20,542 bases of DNA from Oceanospirillaceae bacterium (GTDB taxonomy: Bacteria; Pseudomonadota; Gammaproteobacteria; Pseudomonadales; Oceanobacteraceae): the NCBI GenBank assembly GCA_024234265.1, contig JACKOM010000025.1, positions 1 through 20,542 on the forward strand. Direction: 5' to 3'. The notes beneath the pieces are model-generated. The model was given only the letters and a program-made list of their open reading frames with translations, ran no database searches and was not told the origin of the DNA. Shown in pieces: positions 15,025 through 20,542 of the stretch. Position numbers and translations under genes: made by a program. Each line of letters begins with the position of its first letter. The stretch's first letter is position 1.

Positions 15025-15705
15025 ATGAAAAATATAAAAGTAGTAAGTTGTTTTTTATTTGCATTACTTGTTACTGGTTGTGCAAGTGTTTCAAAAATGC
15101 CCTTGCAGGTAGATTCCGATCATGTGGATCTTTCGAAGAAAAGTATTTTAGTTGCTAAAGTACATATAAAAAATGAATTTAAAGAATCCCATCAGCCTGA
15201 ATTGTGCTGCATGTTTGTACAGAAAAATGGAGAGGATTACTCATTTACAAGTCCGACTATGATTAATGATTTAGGCGAGAACGGGAAAGAATATTTTGTA
15301 AGTATGGATGTTGACCCAGGTTTAACAACCATCAATATGGCAAGGTTTGTGCGTAAGATACCATTACTACTTTGGGCTACTGCAGACTTGCCATTTAGTC
15401 AGGAAATAGATGTTCCGCAGAATAGCATTGTTTATTTAGGTGACATCACTGCTGTTATTAAAGAGAAAACTTCGGATGATCAACCATCAGCTGGCGGCCC
15501 TGTTCCGCTGCTTGATCAGGCAATTACCGGGTTTTCTACAGGAACATTTGAGGTGGTTGTAAAAGACAAATACAAATCAGATGTCGAGGAGTTGCGTCAA
15601 AAATATATGTCCTTAAAAGGAATGAAGGTCGTCGATATGACCCTTCCTGCTTGGATTCATCCTGAAAAGAGAGCAGGCAATTTGTCGCTGTCTGCACAAA
15701 ATTAA
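15025..15705 (+). CDS. Lipoprotein of unknown function
   Basis: A 226-residue lipoprotein I do not recognise. ATG 15025 has AGGAAG at 15015-15020 and gives the signal MKNIKVVSCFLFALLVTGC, lipidated Cys19; a longer frame from 14938 lacks this logic. The mature region appears mostly beta (KKSILVAKVHIKN, KEYFVSMDVDPGLTTINM, NSIVYLGDITAVIKEK), with a Cys-Cys pair (ELCCMF) and a charged helix near the end (KSDVEELRQKYMSLKG). It is strongly AT-rich compared with the flanking operons. It stands alone between the porin fragment and the convergent porin operon, ending 11 bases before terminator copy B. Confidence 0.85.
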   Translation: MKNIKVVSCFLFALLVTGCASVSKMPLQVDSDHVDLSKKSILVAKVHIKNEFKESHQPELCCMFVQKNGEDYSFTSPTMINDLGENGKEYFVSMDVDPGLTTINMARFVRKIPLLLWATADLPFSQEIDVPQNSIVYLGDITAVIKEKTSDDQPSAGGPVPLLDQAITGFSTGTFEVVVKDKYKSDVEELRQKYMSLKGMKVVDMTLPAWIHPEKRAGNLSLSAQN

Positions 15706-15716
15706 TTGATTTACAT

Positions 15717-15750
15717 AATAAAAACGCCGGCTTTTGCCGGCGTTTTTATT
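15717..15750. terminator. Bidirectional terminator, copy B
   Basis: A perfect 15-bp stem (15717-15731 with 15736-15750) with a TTTT loop, A-rich on the left and T-rich on the right. It separates the plus-strand lipoprotein gene from the minus-strand porin operon and can stop both. Confidence 0.93.
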
Positions 15751-16029
15751 TCTCCAATCACTAATTCCTTATCAGAACTGATAACCAAAACCTAAGTTAA
15801 ATCCATCGGCATTACCGGCATCTGCATTTTGCATCTGGATATCGGCTTTAAACACTATGTCTTCGTAGGGGTAATAATTTAAACCCACATCGCTTTGTGT
15901 AGCTTGTTGGTCTTTTTCTTGTGACCACACGCTGTGGCGTGCAAAAAAGCCCCAGTTGGCATTTTGCCGCCAGTCGGCTTCCGCATATCCACCGTGTTGC
16001 AGGTTTTTACCGGCGGTTTTAGCGGCATC
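15717..16029. repeat. 313-bp direct repeat, copy B (native porin end)
   Basis: Partner of 14287-14599. This copy is continuous with the intact porin gene and its composition matches the operon, so it is taken as the resident copy. Confidence 0.95.
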
Positions 16030-16968
16030 ACCGGCTAAATCCCAGCGTGCGTATAATACTTTGCCGGTTAATTTACCGCTTTGGTAAATGGCGTGGCCGC
16101 CGAGCAGGGTGGCGGCATCGGCGTAGGATTCTTCTGCGCTCTGGTCTAAATCCGGCTGGTACTGGCTGTAGGCGGCCAGTTCCAAACCTGTGTGGCCTGT
16201 GTATACCACGCGGGCGGTCATGGCTAAATCATAGGCGTCGGCAAAACTGCCTTTTTGTTTGCCATTTTTTAAATTAAACGGGTCTAGGCTCGGGTCTGTG
16301 CTGGGGTCGTCGGTTTTTAAACCTTCGGAGAGCATTAAATCCACCCGCAGGCCATTTTCATTTTTATAAATGTACTGTAAACCCGCGCTGTACCAGGTAG
16401 TGGGGATAATGCTGGTTTCAATTACCGGGCGCTCTACACCGTAAAATGCCGGTGGTTCGTGGGTTTCGTTAATTATGCCAATCGGCATTAACATCACACC
16501 GGTGCGCAGGCGGCTTTGGGTGCCTAAATCCATTTCCACGTAAACCTGCTCAATTTCAACTGCGCCCTGGGCGCCGTCACTCACCAGTACGTGTTCCACT
16601 TCAAATTCAGTCACAAAACGTGCGTGTTCATTAAATTCGTGGCCGAAAAACAATACCATGCGGTGGAAGTCTAATTCGCGGGTGTCTTCACCATCTTCAT
16701 TTAATGCGCGGTAGTGCATTTCACCATAACCGCCGATATGCGTTCTGCCTGTCCCGCTATTTGTGCTGCTATTGCTGCCTGCGCTGTTTTGTTCAACGCT
16801 GTTGGCGAGTAGTTCGAGTTTCTGATTTAAGCTTTTTTCTAAATAATCAATGCGCTCCTGCATGGCTTTGAGGCGCGCGTCGGTGTCGGCCACATCGGCT
16901 TCGCTGGCGTGGCTGAAAAATGGCGCAGCGCCAATCGCCAGGGCGAGTAAGTGTTTTTTATTCAGCAT
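15772..16968 (-). CDS. Outer-membrane porin with N-terminal coiled coil, OprP-like
   Basis: A 398-residue protein. ATG 16968 is preferred: it lies one base after the imelysin stop with GGTG upstream, and gives a clean signal peptide (MLNKKHLLALAIGAAPFFSHA). Residues about 28-58 form a short coiled coil (DARLKAMQERIDYLEKSLNQ), followed by a Ser/Asn/Gly linker, then a barrel that opens IGGYGEMHYR and ends FNLGFGYQF with a terminal Phe. The segment RFVTEFEVEHV and the strand pattern resemble phosphate-selective porins (OprO/OprP), but substrate cannot be inferred. As last gene of the imelysin operon it may be the outer-membrane entry for that system. Its 3' end is duplicated at 14287-14599. Confidence 0.87.
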   Translation of the reverse strand: MLNKKHLLALAIGAAPFFSHASEADVADTDARLKAMQERIDYLEKSLNQKLELLANSVEQNSAGSNSSTNSGTGRTHIGGYGEMHYRALNEDGEDTRELDFHRMVLFFGHEFNEHARFVTEFEVEHVLVSDGAQGAVEIEQVYVEMDLGTQSRLRTGVMLMPIGIINETHEPPAFYGVERPVIETSIIPTTWYSAGLQYIYKNENGLRVDLMLSEGLKTDDPSTDPSLDPFNLKNGKQKGSFADAYDLAMTARVVYTGHTGLELAAYSQYQPDLDQSAEESYADAATLLGGHAIYQSGKLTGKVLYARWDLAGDAAKTAGKNLQHGGYAEADWRQNANWGFFARHSVWSQEKDQQATQSDVGLNYYPYEDIVFKADIQMQNADAGNADGFNLGFGYQF

Positions 16969-16969
16969 A

Positions 16970-18073
16970 TTAATCACCATCAGTAAAATTAAGGCCCAGT
17001 TCGACATTTAAGCCGTTGGGTACTTCACGTTTGAAATTGCCATCCAGCAGGGCGAGGGCGGCGTTTAATGCGGTGGCGTCTTGATCGCTGGCGGCCTGTT
17101 GGGCGCGCGCCATATTGCTGCGGATGCTGGCCACGTAACTGGCGTTGCCCGCCACTTCAATAAATTGCAATAAACTCACTGTGCTGCCGCTTTCCCCTTC
17201 GAGCAGGTATTCAATGCTGTCGAGTGCTGCGCCAATCGCTGCGTAACTGCTGCCCGCCAGGCTTGCGGCTGTGGTGGCCACGTTGCGTGCGCGCAGGTAA
17301 TCGAGGTGTTGCTGCACGGCGCTGATCAGGGTGGTGATATTGCTGCCGTCACTTAATTCATTATTTAAAAATAATGTGCGATAGCTTTTGCCTGTGCTTA
17401 AAAATGTTTCGTTCCAGCCGCTGGCAATGCCTTGAGCCTGAATTTTTAATTGCTCGCTTAAGCCGAGTAATACACTGCATTTACGCGCCTTGGCCTGGTA
17501 TTCACTAAGAATGTCAGCGCTGCTTTTGCTGTGGCTGTTATCGGCGGTTTCAAACAGCAGGGATTCAAGGCTTAACAGGCCGACTTTCTGAAAGGATTTC
17601 GCGGCAAAAAAGGCGCTATTGAGTGTGCTGCTGCCATCTATGTTGCTGGCATTTTCACTGCGCACGGTTGCAAGGTAGTTGGTGCCATTTACCCGCAGGG
17701 AATCAATATAGGCGTAGGCTGCATTTAATAAATCCGCATCCAGCGGGCCAAAGTGATAGGGCGCCAGGGCATACCAGCGGTTATTGGTGTTTAACCACTG
17801 GTTTTGCAAATCCACAATATCCTGCTCACTTGCGGTTGCGGTGTCGTCACAAAATTCTGTGCTTAATGCATATAAATCAGCGCTGCTGTCGGCAAATTCA
17901 TTAACGCTGCGCAGCACGGTTAAATCCACGGCATTTTGCACCGCTAGATTTAAGTTATTGCTGTTGACCAACAGCGGGTCGTTTTGCCGCTCAACGCAGG
18001 CGCTGCATAACAGCGCCAGCAGGCTGGCAAAACACAGTTGCCTGCCCGCTTTAAGGGTGTGGATTTTTCTCAT
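16970..18073 (-). CDS. Imelysin-family lipoprotein (IrpA-like), degenerate GxHxxE
   Basis: A 367-residue periplasmic lipoprotein, signal ending LLCSAC with lipidated Cys26. The helical fold of the imelysin (M75) family is seen in NQWLNTNNRWYALAPYHFGP, the central helix near 160-175 and the C-terminal region. The family motif GxHxxE appears as GLLSLE (165-170): Glu170 is kept but the His is Leu167, so this is not a canonical metal-binding imelysin. Imelysin proteins are iron-regulated and iron-linked; in other Proteobacteria a canonical IrpA and a second imelysin flank the DUF1111 gene. It starts two bases after the DUF1513 stop and is coupled to the porin gene. Confidence 0.9.
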   Translation of the reverse strand: MRKIHTLKAGRQLCFASLLALLCSACVERQNDPLLVNSNNLNLAVQNAVDLTVLRSVNEFADSSADLYALSTEFCDDTATASEQDIVDLQNQWLNTNNRWYALAPYHFGPLDADLLNAAYAYIDSLRVNGTNYLATVRSENASNIDGSSTLNSAFFAAKSFQKVGLLSLESLLFETADNSHSKSSADILSEYQAKARKCSVLLGLSEQLKIQAQGIASGWNETFLSTGKSYRTLFLNNELSDGSNITTLISAVQQHLDYLRARNVATTAASLAGSSYAAIGAALDSIEYLLEGESGSTVSLLQFIEVAGNASYVASIRSNMARAQQAASDQDATALNAALALLDGNFKREVPNGLNVELGLNFTDGD

Positions 18074-18075
18074 GG

Positions 18076-19194
18076 TTATATCTGCACGGTTAACATGTGG
18101 TTGTCGAAAGCCAGGTTTTTATTGTTAATGCGGCTGCCGGGAATTTCCCGCAGGTTAAAAGCATCCAGCTGCTGCAGCTGGCCTGCGGAATTACTTAACA
18201 TAAAATGCGCGCCGTTATCACCCAGGGTTATGCCACACACATCCTGCATGCGGTGCGCGGCGAGTATTTGTTTTTTATCCAAATGCCAGAAACAGGCGAG
18301 GTTGCCACGGGGGCTGGTAAAACCGGCGATATTACTTTTGGGGCTGATGCACACACTGCCGACATAATCCTGCAGACTGCTGAGTAAAGTCTCCGGCGCT
18401 TGTAATAATTCAATCGGGTTTTGCCCGTCGTGCACGGCGCACAGCGGCACTAAATTCTGGTGTTCGCAGGCTTCACGCTGCAATTGAATGGCGATGGCAA
18501 CTTTACCCTGTGGGCTGACATCAATATGGCGCAGGCTGGCTTTGGGCTCGTTAATGCGCCACTGGGAAATTATTTTACCGCTCGCCGCATCCAGGTAGGT
18601 TAAATTCGAATCCATGCTGTCGAGGTTAATCGCATTGCCTTTGCCATCGGTGATTAAACCGCCGTTGGCCAATACCAGGGTTTTGCCATCGGGCAGCCAT
18701 TTAATTTCGTGGGGGCCAATGCCGCCGCTGGGGAACTGGCGCTGCACTTTATATTGTTGGGTATCGCGCACGCTGATCAAACCGCTGCCGTCGGTTTTAG
18801 AAACTTCCACGCAATATAAATATTGCCCGTCGGCGGAAAATACCCCGTGGCCGCTCATCACGTGATCATTCAGGCTGGCGAATTGCTGTTGCGCAGGATT
18901 ATTTAAATCAAATTCGAGTGCTTCTGTGCCGGGGTAACGGGGAAATAACACCACTTTTTGATTACGGGGGTTTTTACTCAGGCCGTGGCCGCGGAAACCG
19001 GAGCGTAAAACCCGTGGTGGGGCATATTGTGATAAACGCGCCAGGCCGTAATCGCCGGCGGTTTTACCCTGGGCCGAGAGCCAGATTTCATGTTCTTTTT
19101 TCAGCGGTGCAGAAATTTCCGCGCTGAGCAGGGCCGGGCTGCAACCTAAGGCAAACAGGCCGGCTAATAATTCGCGGCGGTTTAAGGTTTTCAT
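18076..19194 (-). CDS. DUF1513 family periplasmic beta-propeller protein
   Basis: A 372-residue protein of the DUF1513 family, function unknown. The N-terminus has a Tat-like signal, LNRRELLAGLFALGC with the twin arginine, cleaved around residue 25. The body looks like a WD40/YVTN-type propeller (HVMSGHGVFSADGQYLYCVE, GGIGPHEIKWLPDGKTLVLANGG, RHIDVSPQGKVAIAIQ, VCISPKSNIAGFTSP). Family members regularly sit beside imelysin and DUF1111 genes. The ATG shares one base with the preceding stop (TGATG), so translation is coupled. Confidence 0.92.
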   Translation of the reverse strand: MKTLNRRELLAGLFALGCSPALLSAEISAPLKKEHEIWLSAQGKTAGDYGLARLSQYAPPRVLRSGFRGHGLSKNPRNQKVVLFPRYPGTEALEFDLNNPAQQQFASLNDHVMSGHGVFSADGQYLYCVEVSKTDGSGLISVRDTQQYKVQRQFPSGGIGPHEIKWLPDGKTLVLANGGLITDGKGNAINLDSMDSNLTYLDAASGKIISQWRINEPKASLRHIDVSPQGKVAIAIQLQREACEHQNLVPLCAVHDGQNPIELLQAPETLLSSLQDYVGSVCISPKSNIAGFTSPRGNLACFWHLDKKQILAAHRMQDVCGITLGDNGAHFMLSNSAGQLQQLDAFNLREIPGSRINNKNLAFDNHMLTVQI

Positions 19195-20542
19195 CAGAGG
19201 GACTCCACAAATTCGAGCAATTCATTGCGCTGGCCTGCCGCTAAGGCAATAAAAGCTGCGCGGCTGGCACTGGCTTCACCGCCGTGCCAGAGGATGGCTT
19301 CTTCCACACTGGCGGCGCGGCCGTCGTGCAATAAATACATATGCCCGTTAATGGTTTTATTCAGGCCCACACCCCACAAAGGGGCGGTGCGCCATTCACT
19401 GCCCGTGGCGAGATAATCACTGCGCCCGTCGGCCAGTTCAGGGCCCATGTCGTGCAGTAATAAATCCGTGTAGGGGTGAATACGCTGGCCATTTAACGGG
19501 CCTTTGCCCTTTGCTGTGGTGAAACTGCCGTGGTGGCAGGCGCTGCAATTAAGCTCGGCAAATAATTTTGCCCCTTCGGCAGAGGGTTGTTGGCGATAGG
19601 CCATGACCCCTAAATGGCGGGTGAAATTACTCACCAAGGCGAGTAAATCAGCGGGTAATTCCAGGCCCTGGGCATTATTGCCGCTGGGGGCGCTGGCGCA
19701 GGTTTTTTGCGCCGCCGTGCAGTTTTGCGCGGGGAATAAAGGGTTGCTGATGCCGATATCATTTAAAAACGCGGCGGCGACCGTGTGCTCAACACTGGCG
19801 AGGTTGGCTTTATGGCCAAAACGCCCGAGGCTGCTGCGCCCCAGGGCCGGGTCGTAAACTTCATTGGCGCGCCCGGAAATACCATCTTGGTTGCTGTCGT
19901 GTTCATCCTGCAGGGCGAGGATATCGGCGGCGGGTATGGCCTCAAGCAAACCTGTGCCGGCCATCTGCGGCGCGTTGCGCAGGCTGAATAACGTGCCGTT
20001 TTGTAACGGGCCGTAGGCGAGCTGCTGAATATGGAATACGGGTTTACGCAGGACCACTGTGCTGCCATCGGCATAGGTGAAGGGCGCGGCCTGCCATTCA
20101 ATCAATACCCGCGCTTCGGCGGCTATGCCATCTGCCCGCGGGGGCAGGCCGAGCTGGTGCTCAAGGCTGATGGACTGGGTTTGAATCTGGTTGCCGTAGT
20201 TGGGCTCAGGCACCACACCTATGCGGGCATTTTCGCCGGGCCGGCTGAGGCGCAATACCGCGCTGAACAGGTTTTCATCTTTGTTTTCCGGGAGGGCACC
20301 ACGCCCGCCGTTGCTGTGGCAGGCCACGCAGCTGCGGGCGTTATACAAAGGGCCTAAACCATCGCGTGCATCGGTGGCGGTGGGGGCTTTTACCCAGGGC
20401 TGTTCGGCGAGGGCTTTGCCGGCAAAAAATGCGGGTTTATCCGCCGTATTCAAATTGGCGACGGGTTTTAACAGCGAGGCAAAGGGCACCGGGCTGACGC
20501 TGGTGGCATCACCGGGTTGGCTTTGTCGCGGTGCCGGGTTCT
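19194..20542 (-). CDS. Di-haem oxidoreductase-like protein (DUF1111), 5' end outside window
   Basis: The frame stays open to the window edge, so the N-terminus and signal peptide are missing; about 449 codons are visible. A GTG at 20489 is internal. Two CxxCH haem motifs are present: CVACH (residues 71-75 of the visible part) and CSACH (332-336). Other family marks are DGLGPLYNARSC, the Ca-loop-like DSNQDGISGRAN, WRTAPLWGVG, LLHDGRAASVEEAILWHGG. Members are periplasmic c-type cytochromes of the thiol-oxidoreductase/DUF1111 family, found with imelysins in iron-related clusters. First visible gene of the minus-strand operon; a canonical imelysin may lie just beyond the edge. Confidence 0.95.
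   Translation of the reverse strand, partial: NPAPRQSQPGDATSVSPVPFASLLKPVANLNTADKPAFFAGKALAEQPWVKAPTATDARDGLGPLYNARSCVACHSNGGRGALPENKDENLFSAVLRLSRPGENARIGVVPEPNYGNQIQTQSISLEHQLGLPPRADGIAAEARVLIEWQAAPFTYADGSTVVLRKPVFHIQQLAYGPLQNGTLFSLRNAPQMAGTGLLEAIPAADILALQDEHDSNQDGISGRANEVYDPALGRSSLGRFGHKANLASVEHTVAAAFLNDIGISNPLFPAQNCTAAQKTCASAPSGNNAQGLELPADLLALVSNFTRHLGVMAYRQQPSAEGAKLFAELNCSACHHGSFTTAKGKGPLNGQRIHPYTDLLLHDMGPELADGRSDYLATGSEWRTAPLWGVGLNKTINGHMYLLHDGRAASVEEAILWHGGEASASRAAFIALAAGQRNELLEFVESL

Overview
The window reads as the chromosome of a gram-negative gammaproteobacterium. The main evidence is the block ndk - rlmN - pilW - ispG - hisS - yfgM - bamB - der, in the order seen in Pseudomonas and relatives, together with lipoprotein signals, BAM and outer-membrane barrel genes. 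Gene texture and the imelysin/DUF1111/DUF1513 cluster would suit a marine or Cellvibrionales-like lineage, but I cannot name a genus. No rRNA, tRNA, CRISPR, integrase or transposase gene was seen.

Layout. (1) 1-2525, plus strand: a terminator-like leader hairpin, then three overlapping genes for a YtkA/FixH-like lipoprotein, an outer-membrane barrel with a Cys-Cys-Gly-Gly-Gly N-terminus, and a TlpA-like thioredoxin-fold lipoprotein (CPVC motif but no cis-proline). This looks like an envelope metal or redox unit. (2) 2566-3592: an orphan sufE, then ndk with its own promoter-like box and terminator. (3) 3615-11555: a tightly packed housekeeping operon rlmN-pilW-ispG-hisS-yfgM-bamB-der, without the rodZ gene usually found between pilW and ispG. 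It is closed by three 78-bp tandem repeats that are decayed copies of the last 26 codons of der, then a terminator. (4) 11591-13018: a group II truncated haemoglobin, a heptamer tandem repeat, and a dienoyl-CoA-isomerase-type crotonase with a terminator.

(5) 13021-15716 is AT-rich and unlike its surroundings. It holds a 5'-truncated alpha/beta-hydrolase fused to a KTSC domain, a small exported protein overlapping it, a 313-bp duplicate of the terminator plus 3' end of the downstream porin gene, a gene-poor gap, and a lipoprotein gene behind a dyad and a -10 box. Each of the two cargo segments ends at a copy of the same terminator/porin tail, as if different cassettes had been swapped in by recombination in the conserved porin end. 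(6) 15717-20542, minus strand: an operon reading DUF1111 di-haem protein (cut by the window edge) - DUF1513 - imelysin-like lipoprotein - porin, with junctions of a 1-base overlap, 2 bases and 1 base. This is the known iron-related imelysin neighbourhood with an outer-membrane porin added at its end; the imelysin here has lost the His of its GxHxxE motif.

The most noteworthy items are the cassette-like insertion with repeated porin tails at 13021-16029, the tandemly amplified der tail at 11217-11528, and the possible metal-binding TlpA-like protein without cis-Pro in the first operon.
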